Assembly: GCF_022682305.1 (NCBI RefSeq)
Contig: NZ_CP093528.1
Location: forward strand, 3,593,501 to 3,657,500
Length of the DNA: 64,000 bases
Origin: Shinella zoogloeoides
GTDB taxonomy: Bacteria > Pseudomonadota > Alphaproteobacteria > Rhizobiales > Rhizobiaceae
Direction: 5' to 3'
Every line of letters begins with the position of its first letter. The first letter of the stretch is position 1. Below the pieces are notes generated by a model, which did no database searches, had not been told where the DNA came from, and saw only the letters and a program-made list of their open reading frames with translations. Shown here piece by piece: positions 47,235 through 56,646 of the stretch. A program made the translations under genes and the position numbers.

Positions 47235-47611
47235 GCCGCCTCGATTGCCCGGATCAGGCGCTTCAGTGCAACCACATCAAGATCGCCACTGAAGCGAAGG
47301 CTTCGCCCGCAGCGTAAGTGCAATTCCATCATCGCAGGCAAAGCCTGCATGCCATCAAAAGCCGGAGCCTCTTTGCTGCCCCCGAGAGGTGGCATGTCCA
47401 GCGGCAGAAACACCGTCGTCGATGGCGGCGCGAGCAAGCCTTTCTTCCGCAATTCACGCCGCCAGGTGTAAACCTGCTGCCGCGTCACCGAATGCCGGCG
47501 CGCAACCTCCGTCACCGACGCACCGTCGATGCCTACCGACAGCACGACCTCCAGCTTGCTCTCATCACTCCAACGTCGGCGACGTTCATCGCCGAGAATT
47601 TCCACGCGCAT
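47231..47611 (-). CDS. tnpA: IS66 accessory protein TnpA (HTH)
   Basis: 126 aa. N-terminal helix-turn-helix (RRWSDESKLEVVLSVGIDGASVTEVARRHSVTRQQVYTWRREL), as in IS3/IS66 orfA proteins, and C-terminal DLDVVALKRLIRAIEA. First gene of the element, near the right inverted repeat. Confidence 0.95.
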   Translation of the reverse strand: MRVEILGDERRRRWSDESKLEVVLSVGIDGASVTEVARRHSVTRQQVYTWRRELRKKGLLAPPSTTVFLPLDMPPLGGSKEAPAFDGMQALPAMMELHLRCGRSLRFSGDLDVVALKRLIRAIEAA

Positions 47612-48456
47612 CGCAGACCTCGCCTAAAACACGTCGCTAACGACGTCGTTATAGACGGCTCATAAACGAGCCTGGACATTCCCGACAGGCGGTCGCAATC
47701 GGGCGGTTACTCATCATCGCCGTGGGTGTGAACACCGACGGTCGACGCGAGGTGCTTGGGATGGAGATCGGCACATCCGAGGCTGAGCCAATCTGGACAG
47801 AATTCCTGCGCAAGCTGACCAGGCGAGGCCTGCGCGGAGTGAAGCTCGCGGTCTCCGATGCCCATGAAGGGATCAAGGCCGCTGTCTCCAAGGTTCTATC
47901 GGCTACCTGGCAGAGGTGCAGGGTTCACTTCATGAGAAATGCGCTGGCCCATGCCGGAAAGAGCGGCCGACGAGTGGTCTCCGCCTTCATCGCCACGGCC
48001 TTCGCCCAGGATACGCCGGAGACCGCAAGCACTCAGTGGCGCAACGTCGCCGACCAGATCAGGCAGAAAGTGCCGAAGCTCGCCCAACTCATGGACACCG
48101 CTGAAGAAGACGTGCTCGCCTATATGACCTTTCCCAGGCAGCACTGGACCAAGCTTCACAGCACCAATCCCATCGAGCGCCTCAATGGCGAGATCAAGCG
48201 GCGCACCGAGGTCGTCGGCATCTTCCCCAACGATGGCGCCATCGTCCGCCTCGTCGGCGCACTGCTGCTTGAACAGAACGACGAATGGGCCGTCCAGCGG
48301 TCCCGATACATGACCCTTGAGACCATCGCCACAATGAGCGATGATCCGCTCATCAGCCTGCCAGCGGCAAGCTGACACGTTCCCGGCTCTGTCCGGAAGG
48401 CACGGCGAGCGCCGAAGCTACACCACGCTGCGGGACACGATCGTCTCGCGGGAATA

Positions 48457-48864
48457 ATGGACCACCAATCGCTCCGGTTTAAAAGCTATTCTAACGTCAG
48501 GATGATATTCGATCTCGCGTCGCTATATGCCGAGGCAACGGACGCACAGATTGAAACCTTCGCTCAACACGCGAGCCTTAGCGTCGCGGATGTCGCGGGC
48601 TTCAAAGGCATTGCGGACCAAGGGATAAGAAAGCTCGTGAACGCAATCAGCTCCCGAGGCACCTTGGATATGTATAATGTCGCAGCAATTGGCGCTGCTG
48701 CGGCGGAACATGAGTTTCCGATTGTCATCGAACATAATCGCATCGTCCTTCCGGGAAGCCGGGCGGACGCAAAAAAACTGCTCCATTTCTTGGATGAAGG
48801 CTTTTACCGTGGCGCTATGAGTGGGACGCCCTACATCACCAATTCTAAGCGCCAAATGAATTGA
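48457..48864 (+). pseudogene. C-terminal fragment of a DUF4868-like (KwaB-like) protein
   Basis: 135 aa, open without a stop back into the IS256 end at 48442, so the 5' part of the gene was removed by that insertion. The fragment ends KKLLHFLDEGFYRGAMSGTPYITNSKRQMN, which resembles the end of DUF4868 proteins, the KwaB subunit of the Kiwa defence system. No kwaA or N-terminal part is in the window. The assignment rests on a remembered pattern and is uncertain. Confidence 0.4.
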
Positions 48865-49197
48865 TTCCGGCCGGTTGACGCACGTCGAAGTGGGGAGCTG
48901 CGATGTGCCGGTGCTCGGCGTGTAGAGTCTCCACAGCCATTGCTAAGCCCCCGTCAAATTGAACGTCATTTCGACTTCAGTTTCGGGCAGTTTTCCTGTT
49001 TTATCCAATCAGGGGACATTCCTGCGAAACCCGATTGCTGTGCGACTACGTTTGAGTTCGCGCATATGTTGAGCATGAGAGCGGCGGTGGAAAAGTCGGC
49101 CACGGTAGCGGCGGAATAATCCAGCCGCGGGCGGAGTAAAATCCGGCCACCTATTTCCTTTCTGCAATGATCGCAGGAGGGACAGGGGATCTACACC
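48865..49197. other. Gap holding the left end of the IS21 element
   Basis: From about 49067 (TGTTGAGCATGAGAGCGG) the sequence has repeated short motifs, AAAGTCGGCCAC and AAATCCGGCCACC, typical of the multiple terminal repeats of IS21-family ends. The part before that shows no gene. Confidence 0.5.
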
Positions 49198-50368
49198 GTG
49201 GAACTTTATTTGAGGGTTCGCCTGGCTGTTTCCGAAGGGATGACGCAGCGTCAGGCAGCAAAGCATTTCAACATATCGCGTGACAGCGTTGCCAAGATGG
49301 TGGCCTATTCGACACCGCCCGGCTATCAGCGACGAACACCAATCCGACGGCCGAAGCTGGATGCGTTTGTGTCAACGATCGAGCAGTGGCTGGAAGCTGA
49401 CATTGTGATGCCGCGCAAGCAGCGGCATACTGCCAAACGGGTATTCGACCGGCTTCGTGACGAGTGCGGCTTCACCGGCGGCTACACGATCATCAAGGAC
49501 TATATGCGCGAGCGGGATCAACGCCGCCAGGAGGTGTTCGTGCCGTTGTCGCATCCGCCGGGCCATGCGCAGGCCGATTTCGGCGAGGCGACGGTGGTGA
49601 TCGGCGGCGTCGAGCAGAAAGCTCGCTTCTTCGTCCTCGATCTGCCGCATAGCGACGGCTGCTACGTGCGGGCCTATCCGGCGGCGGTGGCTGAGGCCTG
49701 GGTGGATGGCCACATCCATGCGTTCGCGTTCTTTGGAGCCGTGCCGCAGTCGATCGTCTACGACAACGACCGTTGCCTGGTGGCAAAGATCCTGCCCGAC
49801 GGCACACGCAAGCGGGCAGCGCTGTTCAGCGGCTTTCTGTCCCACTATCTGATCCGGGATCGCTACGGTCGTCCGGGGAAAGGCAACGACAAGGGGAATG
49901 TCGAGGGTCTCGTGGGCTATGCCCGTCGCAACTTCATGGTACCGATCCCACAGTTCCCGACATGGGATGCGTTCAACGCTTTTCTGGAAGAGCAGTGCCG
50001 CAAACGCCAGCGCGACAAGCTGCGGGGCGAGAGCGAGACGATCGGAGAACGGCTGCAGCGCGATCTTGCGGCCATGCGTCCCTTGCCGGCGTCGTCGTTT
50101 GATGCCTGCGACCAGGCCAGCGCTGTTGTGACTGCCCAGTCGCTGGTGCGCTACAAGACGAACGACTATTCCGTGCCGGTCGCCTACGGCCATCAGGACG
50201 TCTGGGTTCGGGGCTATGTGGACAAGGTGGTGATCGGCTGCCGCGGCGAGATTATCGCGCGTCATCCGCGATGCTGGGAACGCGAAGACGTCATATTCGA
50301 CCCTGTCCATTACCTGCCGCTGATCGAGCAGAAGATCAATGCGCTGGATCAGGCAGCGCCACTCCAGG
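49067..50368 (+). mobile_element. IS21-family element, truncated on the right by IS66
   Basis: Left end with IS21-type multiple repeats, then istA. The element stops abruptly at 50368, where GTAAGCG begins a second IS66. No istB remains in the window. Confidence 0.8.
49198..50368 (+). pseudogene. istA: IS21 transposase IstA, 3'-truncated
   Basis: GTG start at 49198. Helix-turn-helix at the N-terminus (MTQRQAAKHFNISRDSVAKM), then the DDE core (HAQADFGEATVVIGG, SIVYDNDRCLVAKIL, PGKGNDKGNVEGLVGYARR). The frame is native to QAAPLQG (about residue 390), then continues into a few foreign codons of the IS66 end. IstA is normally about 500 aa, so roughly the last 100 residues are missing. Confidence 0.9.
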
Positions 50369-50826
50369 GTAAGCGTGTAGGCGATCCCACGTAGCGCGTT
50401 TGTGCTCGGAAGCTCATTTTCTGCATGAATCATGCGGAGAGTCATATGAGCGACAAGGTGAATCAGGTTCGGACATTCGAAGTTTTGACGGCGACGCCGT
50501 CGCGACGTTCGCCGCGGCATTGGTCTGATGACGAGAAAGCGCGGCTTGTGGCGGAAGCGTTTTCGCCGGGAGGGACGGTGGCGGAGGTTGCGCGCGCCTA
50601 TGAACTGGACGTGTCGCAACTCTACGCATGGCGCAGGAAGGCCCTTTCCTCGGGGGCGATGGCGCCATTGACGGTGCCATTGGGCGGTCGAACCATGTCG
50701 GAAAGCGAGCCGATGAAGTTCGCGCGCTTTGAAACGGACGGCAGCGCGACCGTAGAGATCGTTCTGGGTGATGTCGTTGTGCGGGTGCGCGGGGATATTG
50801 ATCCGGATCAGTTGGCGGGAATTATC
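50369..50826 (+). mobile_element. IS66-family element no. 2, left remnant
   Basis: Starts with GTAAGCGTGTAGGCGATCCC, the typical IS66 terminal sequence, different from IS66 no. 1. It is cut after 458 bp by IS256 copy B. The sequence beyond that copy is not IS66, so the rest was deleted. Confidence 0.85.
50446..50826 (+). pseudogene. IS66 TnpA, truncated by IS256 copy B
   Basis: ATG 50446 (MSDKVNQVRTFEVLTATPS) follows GGAGAG. The helix-turn-helix SDDEKARLVAEAFSPGGTVAEVARAYELDVSQLYAWRR is present. The native frame ends at DPDQLAGII, where the insertion sequence begins; only a few C-terminal residues are lost. Confidence 0.85.
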
Positions 50827-52190
50827 GATCGTGTCCCGCAGCGTGGTGTAGCTTCGGCGCTCGCCGTGCCTTCCGGACAGAGCCGGGAACGTGTCAGCTT
50901 GCCGCTGGCAGGCTGATGAGCGGATCATCGCTCATTGTGGCGATGGTCTCAAGGGTCATGTATCGGGACCGCTGGACGGCCCATTCGTCGTTCTGTTCAA
51001 GCAGCAGTGCGCCGACGAGGCGGACGATGGCGCCATCGTTGGGGAAGATGCCGACGACCTCGGTGCGCCGCTTGATCTCGCCATTGAGGCGCTCGATGGG
51101 ATTGGTGCTGTGAAGCTTGGTCCAGTGCTGCCTGGGAAAGGTCATATAGGCGAGCACGTCTTCTTCAGCGGTGTCCATGAGTTGGGCGAGCTTCGGCACT
51201 TTCTGCCTGATCTGGTCGGCGACGTTGCGCCACTGAGTGCTTGCGGTCTCCGGCGTATCCTGGGCGAAGGCCGTGGCGATGAAGGCGGAGACCACTCGTC
51301 GGCCGCTCTTTCCGGCATGGGCCAGCGCATTTCTCATGAAGTGAACCCTGCACCTCTGCCAGGTAGCCGATAGAACCTTGGAGACAGCGGCCTTGATCCC
51401 TTCATGGGCATCGGAGACCGCGAGCTTCACTCCGCGCAGGCCTCGCCTGGTCAGCTTGCGCAGGAATTCTGTCCAGATTGGCTCAGCCTCGGATGTGCCG
51501 ATCTCCATCCCAAGCACCTCGCGTCGACCGTCGGTGTTCACACCCACGGCGATGATGACGGCAACGGAGACGATGCGGCCGCCGCGACGAACCTTGAGGT
51601 AGGTGGCATCGATCCACAGATAGGGCCATTCCCCTTCGATGGGTCTGTCGAGGAAGGCCTTCACCTTGTCATCGATCTCTTCGCACAACCGAGACACCTG
51701 GCTCTTGGAGATGCCCGACATGCCCATGGCCTTGACCAGGTCGTCGACGGAGCGAGTCGAAACGCCCTGGATATAGGCTTCCTGGATCACCGCCGTCAGA
51801 GCCTTCTCAGCCATCCGGCGCGGCTCAAGGAAACTCGGGAAATAGCTGCCTGTGCGAAGCTTCGGAATGCGCAGCTCGACGGTGCCAGCACGTGTCTCCC
51901 AATCCCGGTCGCGATAGCCGTTACGTTGGGCAAGTCGGAACTCATTCTTCTCGCCGTAGCCCGCGCCGGTCTTCGTGCCGACCTCCAGCGCCATCAGCTT
52001 CTCGGCAGCAAAGCCGATCATCTCGCGCAGCAAATCGGCGTCGGCACTCTTCTCAACGAGTGAGCGCAGGTTCATCATGTCGTCGGTCATCGGTGATCTT
52101 TCCATCAGGTTGGTCTTCAACAACCCGACCCTACCGGAAAAACACTGGTGACCGCCGCTACCCTGCTACACCACCTCCAGGGACACGATC
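50827..52190 (-). mobile_element. IS256-family element, copy B (complete)
   Basis: 1364 bp with ends GATCGTGTCCC and their inverted copy GGGACACGATC. Opposite in orientation to copy A. Flanks are GAATTATC and TTCCGCAG, so no target duplication, consistent with a deletion or recombination beside it. Confidence 0.94.
50894..52090 (-). CDS. IS256-family transposase (intact)
   Basis: 398 aa from ATG 52090 with GGAAAG upstream. [21 protein letters not shown] carries the first catalytic aspartate, [21 protein letters not shown] the second, and [20 protein letters not shown] the glutamate region of the mutator-type (IS256) DDE transposases. Can probably mobilise all three copies in the window. Confidence 0.95.
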   Translation of the reverse strand: MTDDMMNLRSLVEKSADADLLREMIGFAAEKLMALEVGTKTGAGYGEKNEFRLAQRNGYRDRDWETRAGTVELRIPKLRTGSYFPSFLEPRRMAEKALTAVIQEAYIQGVSTRSVDDLVKAMGMSGISKSQVSRLCEEIDDKVKAFLDRPIEGEWPYLWIDATYLKVRRGGRIVSVAVIIAVGVNTDGRREVLGMEIGTSEAEPIWTEFLRKLTRRGLRGVKLAVSDAHEGIKAAVSKVLSATWQRCRVHFMRNALAHAGKSGRRVVSAFIATAFAQDTPETASTQWRNVADQIRQKVPKLAQLMDTAEEDVLAYMTFPRQHWTKLHSTNPIERLNGEIKRRTEVVGIFPNDGAIVRLVGALLLEQNDEWAVQRSRYMTLETIATMSDDPLISLPAAS

Positions 52191-52990
52191 TTCCGCAGTA
52201 TAGCTCCCACCTCTGGGCTGAATTTTCAGCCCATGGAGATCGACGCCTTGATGCACGAAATTGTGCAGCAAGGGGAAACCTCTCGGACTTTTTCGTCGAC
52301 GCCTTGCTATCGGAAATTCGAGAATAAGGGGAAGCCTTCTCGGATTTCTTCATCTGTAGCTTACTGCATGAAATCGTGCTGCAAGGGGAAAGCGTCACCG
52401 ACTTCTTCTTCGAGGCCAAGGCTGGCTTGCCGTTTGTAAGCATCATCCCGGAGGTATTGACACCTCAGACCCCGCCTTCGGAAGACCTCGCGTGTGAAGA
52501 CCAGAAATCACAATCTCGAATTGCCACCCACTTAAGGGGAAGAGAAAGAGGAAGGTTGTATTCGACAAGAGAAAGATCAACCCTAAATTACCCCGCCCTT
52601 AAGGAGAGAGGAGAAGACCAATATCGAGAATGAACTGGAAACAGAGGATGACTGATGAAATCAGGATGATCTCTATTTGTTCTTCATAGATATGATATTA
52701 ATGAAAGAACCCTTATGCACTTATAGTCTCCCTTCACGTCTCCCCTGAGGTACCCTTTCCGGGAACGAGAAAACCATCCCATCCCGCACAGTCCCTTTCG
52801 ACGGACGCTCGACATCTGAGAGTGCAGTGGTCCGCCATCATCGTCATGGCTGGCCCGTTCTCATGGGTGTGGTGACCCTCGGTCCTCTTTTTGCAACTGC
52901 TTGGCTTAGCCTCGTGGTCCTGCTGACGAGAGGGCCGGTCTAATTCGCCACCCCGCCACATCGTCACCAGCACAGCCATTAGAGAAATCC
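52191..52990. other. 800-bp segment with degenerate tandem repeats, no intact gene
   Basis: Three imperfect repeats of about 56-58 bp start near 52242, 52298 and 52356 (shared core CAAGGGGAAA...TCTCGGACTT). In shifting frames they encode variants of LLHEIVQQGE, so they look like a decayed repeat-containing gene. From 52640 to 52990 the sequence is AT-richer and could hold the promoter of the next operon. Confidence 0.45.
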
Positions 52991-53362
52991 ATGCACAACG
53001 AAACTTCCCCCGGTCGGGAGGATGGCGAAGCTATGCCTTCAGCTATCTCGACTACGAAAATCGTCATCAAGCCCGTCCACCTCGACAAGCGCGGGCAGAA
53101 TTACTCGGTCTCCCTCGAAGCAAAGACCCTCATCACCAAGACCCGCAACCCTACCGCCGATGCTTGCCGCCGTCTGGTCGCTCTCGGTCTCTCGGGCCGT
53201 CTTGAGGTCTGGGACGATGAGCGGCCATTTCCGCGCATGGTAATCCCCGACATCAGCAGGGCAGCGAAACTCACGGTCGCCGAGGGTGCCGCACACGGTC
53301 CCCGCATCGTGCCTTATCAGCCGTTCTTATCTTCCACCTTCGTGGCAGGGGCGGCAGAATGA
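52991..53362 (+). CDS. Hypothetical protein, first gene of a two-gene operon
   Basis: 123 aa, or 108 aa from an internal ATG at 53033. It contains IVIKPVHLDKRGQNYSVSLE and AKTLITKTRNPTADACRRLVALGL. It ends in a gene coupled by ATGA to the HTH gene downstream. The pair of an unknown small protein plus an HTH protein is reminiscent of replication or transfer loci in Rhodobacteraceae-type plasmids, but no family is recognised. Confidence 0.6.
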   Translation: MHNETSPGREDGEAMPSAISTTKIVIKPVHLDKRGQNYSVSLEAKTLITKTRNPTADACRRLVALGLSGRLEVWDDERPFPRMVIPDISRAAKLTVAEGAAHGPRIVPYQPFLSSTFVAGAAE

Positions 53363-54018
53363 TCTATGTCGAGGAGATGTTGGACCGGAAGACCGGCGAA
53401 CTGGTCTCGGTCGACAAGGGTGATTGGATCACCATCACTGAACTCGCAACACTCTTTGGTCTCGGTCGGAGGCGGGCCACGACTGTCCTTCGTCATCTGG
53501 ACTTCCTGCAAGTCGAGGGAGGTGGCCGCGACAGTCGCCACCGCATTGCTGACTGGGTCGTTCAACGCGGCTGGGGCAAACGCCTTCACCGCAAGACCGA
53601 CAAGTTCCCCTTCGATGTGGTCGGACCTGAGGCCGTCCAATGGATCAAGGAACGCTGGCAAGGTGCGGTCACCGCCATTGAACGGGAGACCTTCAGCGGA
53701 CCAGTGGCCGAGGCCAAGGCTGCTCTCGCTGACTTCGAAGCTGCTTATGGTCGCAAGGAAATGACGGTCCAGATGAAGCTCTGCTGGCTGGCTGATTTCC
53801 TCCCCGGTCTGACGCAGGAGCAGATAGGCAGCGTTCTTGATGTCACTCAGCAGTTGGTGAGCCGGTTTATATCAATCCGGTCTAACCAGTTGCGGGAGGC
53901 AAAAGCCCTGAAGGCCAATCGTTTCGATGGCCCAGTTCGAAGCCAAGCCGTAGTACTTGTGTCGCCTGGGCCTATACGGAAGAGTACAACACCACGAAAA
54001 ATGACTATCGAAGCGTGA
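53359..54018 (+). CDS. HTH DNA-binding protein, unknown role
   Basis: 219 aa. Near the N-terminus WITITELATLFGLGRRRATTVLRHLDFLQVEG is a winged helix-turn-helix. A second HTH-like stretch is LTQEQIGSVLDVTQQLVSRFI (about residues 155-175). The start overlaps the upstream gene (ATGA). Likely a regulator of the island or a replication-linked DNA-binding protein. Not assigned to a family. Confidence 0.65.
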   Translation: MIYVEEMLDRKTGELVSVDKGDWITITELATLFGLGRRRATTVLRHLDFLQVEGGGRDSRHRIADWVVQRGWGKRLHRKTDKFPFDVVGPEAVQWIKERWQGAVTAIERETFSGPVAEAKAALADFEAAYGRKEMTVQMKLCWLADFLPGLTQEQIGSVLDVTQQLVSRFISIRSNQLREAKALKANRFDGPVRSQAVVLVSPGPIRKSTTPRKMTIEA

Positions 54019-54418
54019 TCGCTGCGCCCGTCTTTCCGGTCCCAGAGTGACCACTCCCGCCAGTCATTCTCGCCTATGGCGTATCGGCCTAAATGGACCT
54101 TGGGCGTTTGGCCGGTGTCTCAGCCTCCGCAATCTACAACGCCTCTAAATGCCCACCACCGCGTAACCGCAAATAGCGGTCCCTCCATCCCTCTTGCGGG
54201 CGGCCCCCCAATGCACTCCATGTGAGAACCGTTGTGTTATCCAGACGCTGCTCCGTAAGAGGGCTGGTCATCACCAACCACCCCGAAATGTTTACATCGC
54301 GCATCTCTGACCCCAGATCAGATAGAAGGCTCCGCCAGGTTCCCCCTCTGCCCCCCCATCAGCAAGTCTTGGGCTTGAAGTTGGAGACGAAAGCGCCGCA
54401 GCGGTCAGGTGCTGGGGA
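54019..54418. other. 400-bp gap without a supported gene
   Basis: Lies between two convergent genes. Short reading frames lack ribosome sites and recognisable products. Confidence 0.4.
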
Positions 54419-54943
54419 TTAGGGGGCGCGCAGTCCTGCAAGATTAACGACAGAGATGCTGTAACCCTTCTTCTCGACGCTGTTTTGCGCCTGTCGTTCC
54501 ATTCTTGTCCCGACAACAAAATAGAAGCGCTCTCCCTCCATGAATGAAAGCTTTGCAAGGGTTCTTACCATGCGGCTGTGAAGCACGCCTATCGCATGTG
54601 GCGATGTGGTCACTTCGGCTGATATCCGCACGCCATGCAAGTCCGCCCCACGTAAATCCGGCTCGTCTTTCGCCCCACCAGCCCTTGGGTTCCAGTACCA
54701 GACAAGACCTCCGAGGTCTGGTCGATGGGCGTTGAACCATTCCATGGCCCTGACGAGAGCGTACTCGTGCTGAATTTGGTTCAAGTCCTCGTAGATTTCC
54801 TTCCTGTAGTCAGCAAGGATTGGCACCGCCTGGTCAATTGAATGCAGCGCGCTCGCCGAGAACCTCCTTGTTGCCTCGGCCAGTCGTTGCACATCATCCC
54901 AAAGTTTTTGGCGACAATGCTCCAGAGTGCCAACCATTTCCAT
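54419..54943 (-). CDS. Hypothetical protein with restriction-fold-like C-terminus
   Basis: 174 aa from ATG 54943, preceded by GGGGAA. The N-terminal 70 residues are helical. Then come strands with D97 (EPDLRG) and E110 (VRISAEVTTS), a basic helix (LHSRMVRTLAKL) and strands ERFYFVVGTRM and GYSISVVNLAG. This is the same order as in the 175-aa protein at 14124-14651. A nuclease-like fold with a replaced lysine is inferred. It is divergent from the resolvase gene. Confidence 0.55.
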   Translation of the reverse strand: MEMVGTLEHCRQKLWDDVQRLAEATRRFSASALHSIDQAVPILADYRKEIYEDLNQIQHEYALVRAMEWFNAHRPDLGGLVWYWNPRAGGAKDEPDLRGADLHGVRISAEVTTSPHAIGVLHSRMVRTLAKLSFMEGERFYFVVGTRMERQAQNSVEKKGYSISVVNLAGLRAP

Positions 54944-55041
54944 TCGACAGTTCCCCAATCATGGCCCGCGCTCTCGGTATCACAAGCTACGCCCACATGC
55001 ATGATTCCATTTGAGTACAGATCAAAAGAACTGCCTCAAAC

Positions 55042-55080
55042 TGGTTCGATAATACCCAATTGACAACTCATATCGAACCA
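55042..55080. promoter_or_regulatory. Inverted repeat and promoter upstream of the resolvase (res-like)
   Basis: Perfect 10-bp arms TGGTTCGATA and TATCGAACCA separated by 19 bp, with TTGACA inside and GATATA 17 bp further on. A further GAACCA lies at about 55091. The arrangement fits a resolvase binding site overlapping its own promoter. Confidence 0.5.
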
Positions 55081-55227
55081 TTGATATAAGAACCAGCCTA
55101 AACGAACCAAGGTGGTCTATCATGTATGTCCGCGCCTATCTGCGAGCCAGCACCAAGAGCCAAGATGCCAGCCGCGCAAGGGAAGACCTATTCCGTTTCG
55201 CTGCCGAGCGAGGCTTGAAGATCGCTG

Positions 55228-56646
55228 GGTAGCGTCCGCGCACGTGGTGTAATTTCGGAGGCGCATTGAGGTGGAAACGGCGGTGGAGAATGAGCTGCCG
55301 AATTCGTTGAGCGCAAGGTGGGCACCGGGCCTGTCGGAGAAGGTGGAGTTGCAAAGCTTCAACCAGCCGAAAGGAACCCCGATGACCGACGACAGATTAG
55401 CTCTTTCCGAGCTTGCCGCGAAGAGTGGCGATAGCGATTTTCTGCGCACGATTGCCGAAAGCGTGCTGCAACTGATCATGGAAGCCGATGTTGATGGCCT
55501 GATCGGCGCTGGGCGCTATGAACGTGGCGACAGCCGCCAGACATGGCGCAACGGCTACCGCGACCGCTCGCTCGACACCCGGCTCGGCACGCTGAACCTG
55601 AAGATACCGAAGATGCGACAGGGAGCCTACTTTCCCGGCTTTCTGGAGCCGAGGAAGATGGTGGAGAAGGCGCTGGTGGCCGTGATCCAGGAGGCGTGGA
55701 TCAACGGCGTCTCGACGCGCAAGGTCGATGAGCTGGTGCAGGCCATGGGCATGACCGGCATCTCCAAATCCTCCGTCTCCAAGCTGTGCAAGGATATCGA
55801 CGAGCGGGTGAACGCCTTCCTCAAGCGCCCCCTTTCCGGTGACTGGCCATACCTCTGGCTCGACGCCACCTATCTGAAGGTGCGTGAGGGCGGTCGCATC
55901 GTGTCGGTGGCGGCGATAATCGCGGTGGCGGTCAACACGGACGGGAAGAGGGAGATTGTCGGCCTGCACATCGGCCCCTCCGAAGCCGAGCCGTTCTGGA
56001 CGAGCTTCCTGCGTGATCTGGTCCGCCGAGGCCTCACCGGCGTCAAGCTGGTCATCTCCGATGCCCATGAAGGGCTGAAAGCGGCCATTACCCGTATCCT
56101 CAGCGCGACATGGCAGCGCTGCCGTGTTCATGCGACACGCAATGCGCTGGCCTACGTTCCCAAGGGCCAGCACACCATGGTCGCCGCCGCGATCCGTCAG
56201 GCTTTCATCCAGCCCGACCATGACAATGCCGTGCAGACCTGGCGGCATGTCGCCGACCAGCTCCGCGCCAGATGGCCCAAGCTCGGTACCTTCATGGACA
56301 ATGCCGAAGCCGACGTGCTGGCCTACATGGCCTTCCCCGCCCAGCACCGCACGAAATTACATTCAACGAATCCACTCGAACGCCTCAACAAGGAGGTCAA
56401 GCGCCGTGCCGATGTCGTCGGCATCTTCCCCAACGAGGACAGCATCGTTCGCCTCATCGGCGCGGTTCTGCTCGAAGCCAACGACGAATGGCAGCTCCTG
56501 AGCCGATACATGCAGGTCGAGGCAATGGCCGAGCTAAACCCACCAACAATCGAAGAGGAAACTACACTTCAGATTACACCCAGAGCCGCCTGATCATGAC
56601 GGCCCGGTCCTACACCCGAAATTACACCAACTTGACGGACGCTATC
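55228..56646 (+). mobile_element. IS256-family element of a second type
   Basis: 1419 bp. Left end GGTAGCGTCCGCGCACGTGG, right end inverted GATAGCGTCCGTCAAGTTGG, both leading into TGGTGTAATTTCGG. Target duplication GATCGCTG at 55220-55227 and 56647-56654. Inserted in the resolvase gene. Confidence 0.96.
55382..56593 (+). CDS. IS256-family transposase (second type, intact)
   Basis: 403 aa from ATG 55382 with AAGGAA upstream. [42 protein letters not shown] and HSTNPLERLNKEVKRRADVV are the DDE regions. It differs clearly from copies A-C (about half of residues identical by eye) and has a longer C-terminus (EETTLQITPRAA). Confidence 0.95.
   Translation: MTDDRLALSELAAKSGDSDFLRTIAESVLQLIMEADVDGLIGAGRYERGDSRQTWRNGYRDRSLDTRLGTLNLKIPKMRQGAYFPGFLEPRKMVEKALVAVIQEAWINGVSTRKVDELVQAMGMTGISKSSVSKLCKDIDERVNAFLKRPLSGDWPYLWLDATYLKVREGGRIVSVAAIIAVAVNTDGKREIVGLHIGPSEAEPFWTSFLRDLVRRGLTGVKLVISDAHEGLKAAITRILSATWQRCRVHATRNALAYVPKGQHTMVAAAIRQAFIQPDHDNAVQTWRHVADQLRARWPKLGTFMDNAEADVLAYMAFPAQHRTKLHSTNPLERLNKEVKRRADVVGIFPNEDSIVRLIGAVLLEANDEWQLLSRYMQVEAMAELNPPTIEEETTLQITPRAA

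Larger units (their letters stand above)
44887..47710 (-). mobile_element. Complete IS66-family element with 8-bp target duplication
   Basis: Ends GTAACCGCCCGATTG and its inverted copy CAATCGGGCGGTTAC. Target duplication TCATCATC at 44879-44886 and 47711-47718. It contains tnpA, tnpB, tnpC and a 98-aa passenger gene. All four genes look intact, so insertion may be fairly recent. Confidence 0.96.
44347..48375 (+). pseudogene. IS256-family transposase, interrupted by IS66
   Basis: Two pieces, 44347-44886 and 47719-48375, rejoin in frame at [18 protein letters not shown] once the IS66 and one copy of TCATCATC are removed. They then match the intact 398-aa copy at 50894-52090 residue for residue as far as I compared. 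DDE-type transposase. The start is ATG 44347 ([15 protein letters not shown]) with GGAAAG upstream. Non-functional as it stands. Confidence 0.92.
44247..48442 (+). mobile_element. IS256-family element, copy A, split by an IS66 element
   Basis: Left end GATCGTGTCCCTGGAGGTGG, right end (inverted) GATCGTGTCCCGCAGCGTGG. Without the 2824-bp IS66 and its 8-bp duplication the element is 1364 bp, the same length as copy B. No target duplication surrounds it (TTTCTAGC left, GTCTCGCG right), so one flank has probably been rearranged. Confidence 0.92.

Noticed and set aside
50827..50916. Apparent C-terminal tail of the IS66 TnpA frame (RVPQRGVASALAVPSGQSRE)
   Set aside because: This string is translation of the IS256 end; it also appears at copy C behind an unrelated frame.
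44247..52190. Target duplications around IS256 copies A and B
   Set aside because: The 8-bp flanks do not match within either copy or between them; GATC next to every end is part of the inverted repeat, not a duplication.
55397..56347. Leftward 316-codon frame inside the second IS256 type
   Set aside because: Antisense to the intact transposase; no motifs.
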